Assembly (NCBI GenBank): GCA_964019335.1
Contig: OZ025693.1
Span: forward strand, 434,001-498,000
DNA: 64,000 bases
Reading direction: 5' to 3'
From: Diplonema japonicum
Lineage: Eukaryota; Euglenozoa; Diplonemea; Diplonemida; Diplonemidae
Shown: one piece after another, positions 23,725 to 34,054 of the stretch
Layout: each line of letters opens with the position of its first letter
Numbering within the stretch: the first letter of the stretch is position 1
Notes under the pieces: model-generated
What the model saw: only the letters and a program-made list of their open reading frames with translations
What the model was told of the DNA's origin: nothing
The model's database searches: none
Translations under genes and position numbers: made by a program

Positions 23725-24050
23725 TGGGGCTTTGATTGCAACACTAGGTGGCGTTAAGCGTGCAACGAAGCACGAAATACCTACTTGATTACAGGGGGCT
23801 CTCCTCGGCCGAGCAGTAGCTTCTTCTGCGTTCCGCGTCGTGTCCTTAATGCATGCGGTGTGCTCAACCCTAGCCGGGGCGTCCCGGGTAACCAAGATTC
23901 TGCGCTCGTGCAGTTTGCTGCCTGTTCGTCACCCTGAGCATCTGCGATACGTTCTTCCACTCGGGCGCTACCGGTGATGACCGACGAGGAGGTCAACAGC
24001 GAACAACACATCTGATGGACTTCTTATATTTCCATGTTATCCCCACCACC
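23725..24050. repeat. 326-bp dispersed repeat, copy B (SINE- or MITE-like)
   Basis: It has the same length and orientation as 16421-16746 and is about 97% identical. A-rich DNA precedes it, and TTCCCT plus a run of about 26 A follows. Most differences are single transitions. Identity this high implies recent copying from one source or from each other. Confidence 0.82.
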
Positions 24051-24055
24051 TTCCC

Positions 24056-24086
<31 letters not shown>

Positions 24087-24450
24087 CATTTAAGGGTACC
24101 TGCGGTATGTGGCAGGACGCCTCAAGAAGTGGATCTCAAAAAAAAAAAAAAAAAAAAATCAGAGTCGTAGTGTTTTGTTTATGTTAAGTTGGTCTTCAAT
24201 ACGTTCTATGACCTTAGGCTGTTTTATTTTAATTTATCGGTGGAGGGGTGAAAAGGTTTTTTCTAAAGGACGCGAACGGGCACTAAATATGCGAAATTTG
24301 CGGGGAGCTACTGCACGAAGCGGATGTAGATGTAGACTGACCACGTTAAGAAGTGCAGAAAAGCAAAGAGACGTTAAAGAAGATCCGGGAGTAAAAACGT
24401 GCAGGACACATTCTTCCAAATGCCAGAAAGCCGTGCTGACCGCGAAAGGC

Positions 24451-26777
24451 CTATTCCAAGATGTTTTCGAAAACGATGACAACGAGGCCCCTTATCTTCA
24501 ACGGGCATGCACCATTGCACTACCAACATACCTGTATCAAGGTCCCCGTGAGGTTCAGCGTTGTCATGGTCTGCTGCCGCATGATCAGTTCCAAGAGGGC
24601 AGTACCTCCTGCAAGGCTAATCGGGCTATTTTTTTTTTTTTTTTTTTTTTTTTTCCTATTTAGTCTACTTCCCATACTTGCTCGAAAGGTTCAGGGACTC
24701 CAAGTGGTCGCCTGGGACGTCGAGGAGGAGGTGGACTAGCGACCTTTTTTTTTCTTTTTTTTCTTGCCATTTCTGGTTTCCCCCTTTACCTGATCTCCCC
24801 GTTTTCTAGGTTGTTGTCCTGTAGGTTGAGTACTTTTAACCCACGATTGCGCCTCAGGACCTCCAGGAGCGGCACGACACCCTTCACACCTATGTAGTTG
24901 AGCCCTAAGTTGAGCTCTGTCATGTGTGTGCCTATTTCGGTGGGAAGCATTCTCAGGACGCCTGAGTTCGGCTTGATGCCGTGCTGCTGGCAGTGCCTTC
25001 GGTAGATCTGATGCAACGAGGTGCCTGGTGTCATCGGTTTCGGCGGCAGCTCAGGCGGCGTGCCCGGCATGTCCTGCTTCCCCAGCACGTCGTGGTGCTG
25101 TGCAGTCCTCTTGCCTACCAGCTGCTCTCCAGACGCCTTGTACTTTGCTTCGATCTCAGCCACCATTTTCTTCTGCCGTTCTTCCTCTTCCTCTTTCTGT
25201 AGCAGTTCCGCTTCTAGCTTCTTCTGATGGGCCGCCCTCGCCGCCGCCTCCTCCTCACGCATCTTCATCTCCTGTGCCTGCAGCATCTTCATCTCTCGTT
25301 CCCGCCGTGCGTTCTGCTCTGCCTCGACTTCCTGCTGTACCTTTTTCTTTCGCAGTTCTTCCAATTCTTCGTCAACAGGGGGACGCACCAGCTTCTCTGC
25401 GGGTTTCGGTGGTTCTGGACTCCGCTCAACAGGGTAGGTCCTGTCCATGGGGACAGGGTTCGTGGCTATGATCCCTGCGGCCTCGCGCTCGTGTAAGATT
25501 TGCTGCTTCTTAGCAGAAAACTCCCCTCGGATGGTCTCAAGCTCGCCCGCCCAGTGCTGCTCCAGGTCCTTCGGGGGGTTGAGTAAGAGAGGGTTGACGT
25601 GTGGCGGCGCCTCTGTAGGTGGGGGGTGGTAGATCTTTGCGAGGTAAGGGTCCTCCATCATGCCATCAGGGTCGGAGTCAGTGTCCAGTGTTCTGGGTTG
25701 TGAAGGTGGTCGGGAACTCACCTCCTCTTCGAGGATGTTCTTCAGGTCCTCATAAAGGGCAGAGCAGTCAATGACCAGCCCCCCCAGAGCGTGCGACTGG
25801 CACACTTCGGAGGCTAGCTTGGATATCATCAGATTGCACTGCATGACACTCCAGGGGGCGAGCTCCCTGTGCCACACGGTTTTGTAGTCATCTTCCAGAC
25901 TGCAGATGAAGCGCACGGCGTGGTCGGGGAGCGCTTTGATGGGGCGCTTGCAGGCATCGACAGCCTGCACGACGGCCTTCCGTAGGTGAAGGAGGTTTTT
26001 GATTGGGGTTTTCTGTTCCTTGGTGACGTCAACAGGTGTGTCGAGGGAGCAGTGGAGGTGGTCCAGCGAGGCAGCGGCCTGGACGATATGGTCTATAGCC
26101 TGCGTGAGGAAGGTAGGGATCTCTGGGATAGGGGGGGTGAAGTTCAGGCGCGACGTGGAGTTAAGTTTTGCGGACGAAGAGAACAGCACCCAGCTGCCCA
26201 CACCTTCGATGCACTGCTTCAGCAGAGTGACATTGGCAACGGCACAGTCTTCAAGGGCCTCGAGGAACTTCGCTTCGACCTCCGCAACAGTGCTGCACCA
26301 CAGGGCGCTGGACAGCTTCAGGTGTGGGTTTTTAGTCCTGTAACTAACAGAGAAGGCGTTGAGGAGCTCTAGGATCTTCTTCCGATGCCCTTGGAGGGTC
26401 TCTTTCCCCTCCTCCACCGCCTCCTGCTGCTCTTCAGCCCATGCTGTGTACCGCTTGGCCCTGTTCTGCGTTCCTCTGTACATCTTCACGTTCCGGATGC
26501 AGTCGAGGACTTCGATCAGGGGTGGGGCCACAGCGTTGAGGCCCTCTGCCATCTTGCGCTCCTCCACTGTCGTGATAGATCTCATCAGCACTGCCTCCTC
26601 TTCCTTGATTAATTCCAGAGCCCCACGACACTCCTCTGCGTCACCCTCTACTTCTTTGTACCTCGGACTCTCGGTACCTACGCACACTCGCTGCATTTCA
26701 CGCAGTGCATCCTTAGCGTGTTTCAACTGCTGCTCTAACCGCACCCTTTCACCGCTAAGCGACAGCACTGGGTTCAT
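24451..26777 (-). CDS. Coiled-coil protein with C-terminal leucine-rich repeats
   Basis: Exons are 24790-26777, 24678-24743 and 24532-24625, probably with a last exon 24451-24495. Introns are 46, 52 and 36 nt. Exon 1 (ATG at 26777) codes an N-terminal helical region, a proline-rich middle and a strong charged coiled coil (residues ~485-570). It ends in an LRR, LNLGLNYIGVKGVVPLLEVL followed by LKVLNLQDNNLENG. Splicing continues the LRR series with HLESLNLSSNPISLAGGTAL and MTTLNLTGTLIQ, which is strong evidence for the two joins. The final exon (IRGLVVIVFENILE then stop) is uncertain; an alternative 3' site 5 nt on would give a different tail. LRRs mediate protein binding; function is unknown. 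Confidence 0.72.
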
Positions 26778-27426
26778 GGGTGCCTGTACACCTCAACACA
26801 GCTCCCCCTCCCCAACTGCAAGGAAGTTAAAAGTAGTTTCACAAAATCAAAAACAAGAGAACGCGTTAGCCCATTGTAACAGGCACAGGACGGGGCCGCT
26901 GGAGAAACGTGTAAAGAGGAGGGGGAAGAGTATCAAAGAAAAGGGAGCAGCCCTGTAAACGGGCAAAACCTTGAACAACCTCTCGCATAAAGGAGGGATG
27001 GAAAAAGGAGAACAAATCAAAGAAAATCCGATAAGATTTCTGCGTGCAGGGGAAAGAGGGGAGTGCTCACTGAAAAACGGGTGTAGTTTTGAAAACAAAG
27101 AAACCGAAGCAAGTAGGCGGGGAGAGGGTTGGTGACTATAAACAAGGGAGCGAATGCCCAGGAGGAAGAAGTGTAGATGAAATATCTCCTCAACTTACGT
27201 GCAAGGCAATGGCAGCAAAGAAAATGAAGCAACACAAAACAAAAAAAGGAAAAATAAAAACTACTTTCCCCTTTCACAGGGACAATGGGTGTAGCAAAAC
27301 CCACATAAGGACCTAGTAGTCAGGGAGTGAGGGGGCCTAGGGCGTGAAGGGAATATATTTGTTTGAATGAACGACAAAACAAAATACAGATAAGGGAATA
27401 TAAAAAGATAATAATAAAACAAAAAC

Positions 27427-27457
<31 letters not shown>

Positions 27458-27521
27458 GCCTACAACAGCTTCAAACTAGGAAAGGAAGAAGAGAGATAAA
27501 AAAAAAATACACCCCACTACT
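26778..27521. other. Intergenic, no gene seen
   Basis: This is moderately A-rich sequence with an A run at 27427-27455. Short open frames here lack convincing protein composition. Confidence 0.55.
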
Positions 27522-29304
27522 TCATTTAGTGGCTGCTTTTTTGATAATCAACCGTATCTCACCACTTCTAGAGACGAACAGCATACCTGCGCCGTTTCTG
27601 TGTCCCTCGTAGTCGGAGCTTGAGAAGATCTGTTGGTTTGTATAATTGAGTGAAACTATGAACCACTTGACTGCATACCGTGATGACACGAGCCGACTTC
27701 GAGAGCCGCAGGCCGTCGGACTTCTCCTGGTGTGCCCTCACTATGTACTCGAAGTTGTGGTGGTCCAAGAAAGCATCGACCGCTTTCTTCCCGAAGCATA
27801 TGGTGCCTTCCCCACGCGCGTTACGTGAGAAGCCATACTCGTCCATGTCCAGGGCACGCTCACGCTCCTTGGGATCAGACCAGCACAGATCGCACGCGAC
27901 ACGGACCCAGTCACGCTCTGCAGGGTCGCAATCGTCGAAGACAGAGAAGGACACAATGCGCGGGAAGGCAGGGTTGCGCAAAACATTCATTCTGTCGTCG
28001 GCCCCGCCCTGGTACCTGGGCACACCCCCATGGGCGCAGAAGATCTTGTGGTCGATGTCCGCTGCAAGCGGGAGGTTCCTGAACACCACCGCATTAACCT
28101 TCTCCCATATGGCCATCCCCTTCTCGTACCCAAACACAGTGTTGCACTGCACTTGGAACGACGTCGCCCCGTAGTGTCTTATGTCCGCGTTGACCAGCGG
28201 GTCCTCGTGGTTCCCCCGCAGGAGTGTCACCTGCTCCGGACACGACAGCTTCAACGCCATCAGCAGCACCATCACCTCCATCCCGTAGCTGCCACGGTCG
28301 ACGTAGTCGCCCAAGAACAGCAAGTTGCACGCCGTGAAGTGCAGATCGGTGAACGAGATAATGGAGTCCAGAAAGTACACAAGATCCAAGTAGTTCCCAT
28401 GGATGTCCCCGAACACGTAGCAAGGCGACTTGATCTCCGTGTACAACGGCTCCCGAAGCAGGACCGCACTTACTTCATCGCACAGGTCGTGCACGAGAGC
28501 GGTGTAGCTGGGCAGGTCGTGGTTGAACGTATTAGACTCCTTGTCGAAGGCCTTCCGCATATAGTTCAGCGCGGCTGTGGCTGTTGGAGGCACAACACGC
28601 GGCTTCATCTTCTCATCCCTCAGAGCTTGGAGGGAGTGCTCGGTCATGATGCGGTCCAGGGAAGAGGGCGTCATGGCAGGGTGTGAGGGGTACTCCCGAG
28701 GGGAACGCGCTTCTGTGTTGGCCGTGCCCTTCTTCATCTTGTCGGGGAGGGAGAGGCTCAGGTTGTCAACTTCGTTGTCTGACTCGTCACCACGCAGCCA
28801 AGGGCTCCCTTTGAGTACACGAGGAGTGTCGCTTTCGCGCATGTCTTTTCTGCCATGTGCATCCTTCATCACCTTCTGCAGTGTGGTGGGCACTGTTTGG
28901 TTATGGCCGGTGATCACGAGCACCTGCGAGCTGAGCTTGTAACTTGTACCGTCCGAGGGCAGTACTTTATTGTGTCTCAGCTGCGCGCTCATCGGTGACT
29001 GCTCCGGGGTGTACGAGCCTTGGCTGAACACGCACCCCCAGTCAGTGTTGTTAAACTTGTTTTTTGCCCTCTCCTGCTCCAGCTGTTCTTCCAGCTCTCT
29101 GTTTTGCTCCTTCAGCATTTTCACTACCTCCGTCAGCTCATCGAGCTTCCCCCTCACCAGCTTTGTGCTTTCAGGTGGCGGTGGGGTTCTCGCCTTCCTC
29201 CTCTGAGGACTTGCTTCGCCCACACTGGAACACGGCGAGGAAGGGGTGCTTCCACTGAGGCTGGGTGTCTTCTTCGACATCGACAACCTGTGCTTGCCTA
29301 GCAT
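27522..29304 (-). CDS. PPP-family serine/threonine phosphatase with N-terminal coiled coil
   Basis: Two exons, 27679-29304 and 27522-27629, with a 49-nt intron; 577 residues from the first ATG (MLGKHRLSMSKKT). After a basic S/T/P-rich start and a coiled coil (VRGKLDELTEVVKMLKEQNR) comes a complete catalytic domain: GDIHGN near residue 300, GDYVDRG, RGNHED, CAHGG and a RAHQ box. The second exon restores the usual end of the fold (IFSSSDYEGHRNGAGML, equivalent to SAPNYC). Without that intron the domain would stop short, which supports the splice. It dephosphorylates Ser/Thr with two metal ions. It is not clearly PP1, PP2A or PP2B; no calmodulin site was seen. Confidence 0.88.
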
Positions 29305-29418
29305 GGCGTCTAATATTTGAAACAGTGTAATGGAATAAAGAGGCTTTGGTGGTTCTGAACTGCTGTACAAACAATGCGCAATAAATACAGAGTAACTATA
29401 GGCAAGTTAAATTAAAGA

Positions 29419-30669
29419 TCACTGCTGTGCGCAGCCGCCGCCGCCGCCGCCTCCTGCAGGCTCTTTGGAAGAATGATCCCCGTTCCCATCTGTCTCTTCC
29501 CTGGGGATGCCAAAATTTTCGAAAACTATGTTCCCGAACCTAACAGCGTCTTCCCAGGGCAGGAGGATGGGGACGCCGATGAGGGGGTACATGCAGCCTG
29601 CTTCCTTCAAGTCCGCGGGGGCGATAGCCCCGTTGACTCCCACAGAGGCAAGCTTCTCAATAAGGTTGACCTTGAAGGTGTTCGGTACGCCAGCTTCTTC
29701 CATTTCACCAAAGTAGAACACTTCCAGTGCAACCTGTCCCATGGACGGCTTCAGCTCCTCTGAGCTGTTGCGTAAGTCCCAGAACTCCATGTCTTCCAAC
29801 TCAGGGTTCCCTAGACACGCAAGCTGCTTATCCACGTCGTCTCTCCTCTTCCCGTGGTGTAGCTTCTCAAACACTTCCATCACCCCCTCGGGGCTGGTGA
29901 TCTCCTTTGCGATCACCACTTCCCCGATAGGTTGTACGGGGTTGTCTGCAGCCCTTCTCTTCTTCTCGTTTGCGTCCTCTTCCCTTGCTAATCTCTCAAT
30001 TTCTTCGAGCTCTTGCTTCTGCTGTGACACTGATTGTAATAAGTCCACAAGCCTCTCCCTGGCATCCTTCAAAGCATCTCTGGCACTGGGGTAAGTCTTT
30101 CCAGAGCCGATCATAGAGGTGGTGACGACACTAACAGGCTGTGCAGGGTCGGGGGTAGCTGCAGGTGCGGGCACCGATGTGGGGTTCACGTGAGCCGCCT
30201 TCAAGGGCGACAGGGTGAGGGTGCAATACCCGCGGACGGCCGCGCCCGTGCGGAGCTCCTCCACAGCCTCCTCGACGGTGTGGACACGGGTGCCGTCGAT
30301 ATGCGTGATGATTGTGCCTTTGGTGATGTCTGAGATTGGCTCCGGGGTGGCCGCCACCACCACAAGTCCTCCTTGCAGTACAAGATCGAGGGGCACCTCT
30401 TCTGTGTTGCAAGGCAGCCGCACAGTAAGACTCGTACCCTTCTCATCGCGCCCCGCCACTGTGGCCCCACTCATCCTTAGCCACTCACCATCTTCAAAAC
30501 TCACTGCCACATCACCATTGGGGTACGTCAGCTCCACATTCCCGGCAGACCCGAGATGCTTCTCTTGCTTCTCGTCCCACAGCCCAGGTCCTTGCAGCCT
30601 CTTGAACTCGTCCTTGTCCGAGATGATCCACACCTTCCGCTTCTGCGCTGACGGGTCTGCGAACGGCAT
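29419..30669 (-). CDS. PDZ-domain protein with MIB/HERC2-like N-terminal module
   Basis: The ATG at 30669 gives MPFADPSAQKRKVW; an in-frame GTG lies just upstream, and length is 416 residues. Residues ~30-70 (HLGSAGNVELTYPNGDVAVS, FEDGEWLRM) resemble the small SH3-like motif of MIB/HERC2 proteins. Residues ~80-150 fit a PDZ domain (LVLQGGLVVVAATPEPISDI, then GTIITHIDGTRVHTVEEAV). A coiled coil and an acidic helical region follow, and the protein ends in seven or eight glycines then CAQQ. It is probably an adaptor. A 34-nt GTAAGA...AAAG segment upstream could join it in frame to the CFAP77 gene (see findings). Confidence 0.68.
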   Translation of the reverse strand: MPFADPSAQKRKVWIISDKDEFKRLQGPGLWDEKQEKHLGSAGNVELTYPNGDVAVSFEDGEWLRMSGATVAGRDEKGTSLTVRLPCNTEEVPLDLVLQGGLVVVAATPEPISDITKGTIITHIDGTRVHTVEEAVEELRTGAAVRGYCTLTLSPLKAAHVNPTSVPAPAATPDPAQPVSVVTTSMIGSGKTYPSARDALKDARERLVDLLQSVSQQKQELEEIERLAREEDANEKKRRAADNPVQPIGEVVIAKEITSPEGVMEVFEKLHHGKRRDDVDKQLACLGNPELEDMEFWDLRNSSEELKPSMGQVALEVFYFGEMEEAGVPNTFKVNLIEKLASVGVNGAIAPADLKEAGCMYPLIGVPILLPWEDAVRFGNIVFENFGIPREETDGNGDHSSKEPAGGGGGGGCAQQ

Positions 30670-30745
30670 GTTGAGCTGCACGGCGGTGAAACATGGCTTA
30701 GACGTGTTATTTACTCTTTAATACAATGCATGTAAATGCACAGTC

Positions 30746-31348
30746 TTACCTATCAGCCCTGATGGGTGTAAGTGTCTTGTGAAAGGTCGAGACGCGAGAT
30801 GGGACGCAGCGGAACTTCTTTAATATGAACCTGTGTGTCGGGAAGGGGTTGGAGTCCGTGGTGGCAGGGAGCTTAGGGGGGTGCAGAAAGTGCTTCACAG
30901 GACGGGGTTTCTTCATGACAGAGGAGAGCTTGAGCTGCTTCTGGATTTGGCTGTCAACCCAGTCTGTCGCAAACTTGTTGCTTATGAGGTCGCCTACTGT
31001 GTCGGGCTTCTTGAGCGTTTCTTGCGGTAATAAAGCAGCTTGTGCGAGCATGTTCCGTCTGATGGGCGCAGATTTGCATCTTTGGTACTCTTTTCTCCCC
31101 ACCACCGCTTCTTTATTCAGACTCATGAAGTCTTTCGTCTTCTGTTTTTGCCTTCTCACCTGTCCGTCCTTCCACGCCAGTGCCACGTCAGCTGCCCCTT
31201 CCGGGTTCCTGCTGTAAAGCTCCCCAAACACATGATCGCTGGGGAGCTCGGGGCTCCAGTACCTTTTTGGTGCCTTCCCTACTTCATGCTTTACCAAAAT
31301 AGGGTTCTTCGGTCTTGGCTTGCCCACTATTCTCGCGTCCTCGATCAT
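30746..31348 (-). CDS. CFAP77: Cilia- and flagella-associated protein 77-like
   Basis: Single exon, ATG at 31348, 200 residues. The N-terminal region has the family pattern: KPRPKNPILVKHEVGKAPKR, then DHVFGELYSRNPEGAADVAL with a W. CFAP77 is an inner-junction or lumenal protein of ciliary doublet microtubules. The rest is basic, as expected of a tubulin binder. It is somewhat shorter than vertebrate relatives. Its presence implies that the organism builds a motile flagellum. Assignment rests on recalled family pattern, so it is good but not certain. Confidence 0.7.
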   Translation of the reverse strand: MIEDARIVGKPRPKNPILVKHEVGKAPKRYWSPELPSDHVFGELYSRNPEGAADVALAWKDGQVRRQKQKTKDFMSLNKEAVVGRKEYQRCKSAPIRRNMLAQAALLPQETLKKPDTVGDLISNKFATDWVDSQIQKQLKLSSVMKKPRPVKHFLHPPKLPATTDSNPFPTHRFILKKFRCVPSRVSTFHKTLTPIRADR

Positions 31349-31518
31349 CCTTTTGTATCCTGCAAGCTGGGTAGTTGCATGGGTAGAGAAAATACAACAA
31401 ATATGTTGATCGCCTTGATGACTTTCTTCTCTGTTTTGTTTTTTACTTTTCTTTTTTCTTTTCCATTCTCCCTTGTGTGTGTCAAAAACGTAAACGAGCC
31501 ACCTGAGCAGTAGCTACT

Positions 31519-31683
31519 TCACTCCCTCAGCTTCTCTAGCTCGTTGTTGAGGTCTGCAACAGGAACGCCACCAGGTTTGCGCGTGGCGGCAGTGCGGAGG
31601 TGCAGGGCTTTGATAGGGTCGTGTCTTTCTTCCCAAGAAATCCTGTTGTTGTTGTTGGCTATGCTAGTATTTTTAGAATCCAT
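31519..31683 (-). CDS. Possible small protein, 54 residues
   Basis: The open frame runs MDSKNTSIANNNNRISWEER ... DLNNELEKLRE and stops TGA. Composition is protein-like and codon use resembles neighbours: a polar start with four asparagines, a basic middle, and an acidic helix at the end. It lies 170 nt upstream of CFAP77 on the same strand, so it could be an independent small gene or a first exon. No family was recognised. Confidence 0.4.
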   Translation of the reverse strand: MDSKNTSIANNNNRISWEERHDPIKALHLRTAATRKPGGVPVADLNNELEKLRE

Positions 31684-32089
31684 CAAGTACTGGATGGTTG
31701 GTCTTGAATAATACCAGTTTTCTGAAATGTTTTACAAAAAGTCCTCCCCTCGTAGAGGGGGGTGTTATTCATAGTATCCAAGGGTTAACTGATCAATTTT
31801 TCATGGATTTGTATTTAAGCCTTAAATGAGGCTCTATTTTGGGTTTTAGAGGTCGGAATGGTCTCAGATTGTCAAGAAAGGGATTTCGACAAAAGAGTTG
31901 TTTGTGTGAGGGTTCCCTTACATATTAGATCTGTAGACCTGGTCGAAAATCTAAAATTGCTCGGGTTGTATTTCAAAACCCGGCGGTGATCGGTTCACCC
32001 AATGCAATAGTAATTTATCTTCCTTGAGGGGTCGAAGAAGAACTGTAACCCTTGTGTCTAAGTGTTTTCGAGCACTGTTGCCTTATTTG
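31684..32089. other. Intergenic, no feature recognised
   Basis: The sequence is A/T-leaning and of ordinary complexity, less homopolymer-rich than other gaps. It contains the short inverted word CCTCCCCTCGTAGAGGGGGG near 31743. It is probably the 3' flank of UTP6 and the promoter side of the small ORF. Confidence 0.5.
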
Positions 32090-33952
32090 TCACCAACACT
32101 CATCGGTTCCCCCAATTGTCACACACCATCTAGCCCAAAGCATGGCCGACTTGCCCAGTCCGGCGGGGCCCCGAAGCATTTTGTCAAACAACTGTCTCAC
32201 CTTGGTTTCGTCTGCATTCCCCGACTGCCCTCTGCCGCCTATTTTCCTTCTCTTGAGTGCCTGCACGGCATCCCCTCCACCACACTGCGAGATGGCTGCC
32301 GTCAGCAGCTGCGTTGCCAAGGCCTGTTGTGATGTGATGTGTGATGTCAAGCATACCTCCGGCAGCTTGTGGACGGTACTGAGGCATTCAATGGCATTCG
32401 CTGGGTCGGCCAAGATACATGTACCCCCAAACTGTGTGTATTTAATGATCACCTGTTTCAATACCTTAACAAGAGCTGTATCTCTCGCAGTGCCAGTCTG
32501 CATGGAGGACGCATCTCTAAGGTGCCTAACGACGGTGGCTTGCAGAGAAGGAGTGCCGTAGGTGGCGAGGACGTGTTGCGTCCACAGGACGTACGCATCG
32601 GAGCAAGCACGAGTCGCTGCGATGGAGGAGGTGAGGTACTCAAGGGATGTGTTGTAACGGAAGCTGAGGAGGTGTAGGATGACAGAGGGAGAAGGAGTGT
32701 TCTTGGCAGTCGCAGCAAGGAAAGGGGGGAGTGCGGCAGTACGGGAGGCTGCCTCCAGAACATGCGTGATGTCCAAGCAATGCTGCTCGCAGGTGACTGG
32801 GAGGCGCCCGTTGGCGACGGCTTCAAATGCATCCACCGTGGCCAGGAAGTGAGGGTGTGTCGCACCCTCCATGCTGCCCTGCACTACCTCCCTCAACCCG
32901 ATTTCTTCGCTCACGTCATAAGCCACCCTCATGGCCTCTGCTGCCACCAGCATCACACCTCCTATGCAGCCATCATCAAGCAACTTTTCATACACCTCAG
33001 CCAGCTGCGGGCATTCCGTTTCAGTGTCTTCCCCAGCTAGTTGCTCCACTCCGCTCCATTGCGCAGGTGTCTCACACCCATATTCAGCTTCGAAGAACCC
33101 AGCAGACACTGCCGTTGCTTTAGTCTTGTCGTCCTCTGCGTGGTGCGTCTCGAGATAGCTCACAATTGCTTTTTGTATGTTTTTTGTGAATTGGAACTTG
33201 CGGGCGATCTTCAAGAAGTCCAGAGCAAGGGACAAGCTGTCCTCCGACTTCGCTTGGGACTTCATCGCGTGCAAGAACACAACTTTAGGGATGCCCCCCG
33301 CCAGGATGCCCTTCAGAGAAGGTGCAAGCTCGTCCTGAGGGGGGTTTTCTTTGAGCTTTTCAAGCAGTTCGCCGAGATACGTAAGCTCAATCATGAAGTA
33401 GGCACGCCAGACCTTGATGCCTTCGGGGACGAGGCGGAGGGATCGCTGGAGGAGCCCGCGTGAGTTGTCGATGGAGTGGTGTTTTTCCATCTCGTACCTA
33501 GCGGCGTAGATCCAGACGTCCTGTCTGGAGGGGAACTCGTTTACGAGTTTCCCTAGCACCTGTCCGGCTTTCTTGTCATGGTCCTTCACCTTGGAGCTGT
33601 CGAGGAAATCCAGTTTGTGGTATGCTATCCTGATCCTCTCTTCGCCCTCAAGCGTGTCTGCAAACCTATCGTACAGGTTCATGATCCTGTCTGTGATGTG
33701 CTCATCGTGTCTGTTTCTCAATGGGGTCTTCGGGGATCTCCTATTCCTCAGCTGCTCCAGTGTCCTCTCGTAGTTCAATGCCTTTAACACTTCATTGTAG
33801 CAGCACCCTGGACCGTGTAGCATGTACTCCGTTGCCGTTCTCTTCTTTACAATCTCCTTCAGCTCATCCCTCGAAAACACATTCCTTGCGTAATAGTACT
33901 CCAGCGCCGGCACGGCTTCCTCCATAATCTTGTGCACAGCATCAGCCGCCAT
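32090..33952 (-). CDS. UTP6: U3 snoRNA-associated protein 6 homologue (SSU processome)
   Basis: Single exon, ATG start, 620 residues, near the usual size. The N-terminus matches the family: EEAVPALEYYYARNVFSRDE, then KKRTATEYMLHG and LNYERTLEQLRNRR. HAT repeats follow (for example VNEFPSRQDVWIYAARYEME and RSLRLVPEGIKVWRAYF). UTP6 belongs to the UTP-B subcomplex that binds U3 snoRNP and pre-18S rRNA in the nucleolus. The C-terminal third is more divergent, with a basic KRRKIGGR patch. Its neighbours do not form an operon, but DDX31 nearby also serves ribosome assembly. Confidence 0.85.
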   Translation of the reverse strand: MAADAVHKIMEEAVPALEYYYARNVFSRDELKEIVKKRTATEYMLHGPGCCYNEVLKALNYERTLEQLRNRRSPKTPLRNRHDEHITDRIMNLYDRFADTLEGEERIRIAYHKLDFLDSSKVKDHDKKAGQVLGKLVNEFPSRQDVWIYAARYEMEKHHSIDNSRGLLQRSLRLVPEGIKVWRAYFMIELTYLGELLEKLKENPPQDELAPSLKGILAGGIPKVVFLHAMKSQAKSEDSLSLALDFLKIARKFQFTKNIQKAIVSYLETHHAEDDKTKATAVSAGFFEAEYGCETPAQWSGVEQLAGEDTETECPQLAEVYEKLLDDGCIGGVMLVAAEAMRVAYDVSEEIGLREVVQGSMEGATHPHFLATVDAFEAVANGRLPVTCEQHCLDITHVLEAASRTAALPPFLAATAKNTPSPSVILHLLSFRYNTSLEYLTSSIAATRACSDAYVLWTQHVLATYGTPSLQATVVRHLRDASSMQTGTARDTALVKVLKQVIIKYTQFGGTCILADPANAIECLSTVHKLPEVCLTSHITSQQALATQLLTAAISQCGGGDAVQALKRRKIGGRGQSGNADETKVRQLFDKMLRGPAGLGKSAMLWARWCVTIGGTDECW

Positions 33953-34054
33953 TTTTTAAATTGCCCTCCCCAAAGGGCTCTGCTTCTGCTTCTGATGATG
34001 AAATGAAAACAAGAAATAAAATCTACATCACTTGCATCACTTGTAAAAGAGATG

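Noticed and set aside
24234-24482. Minus-strand frame with VFTPGSSLT, considered as a piggyBac fragment
   Set aside because: Only one short word matched, and the region is better explained as the 3' end and flank of the LRR gene.
24109-24663. 184-residue plus-strand frame
   Set aside because: It starts in an A run and overlaps LRR exons that continue the repeat pattern on the minus strand.
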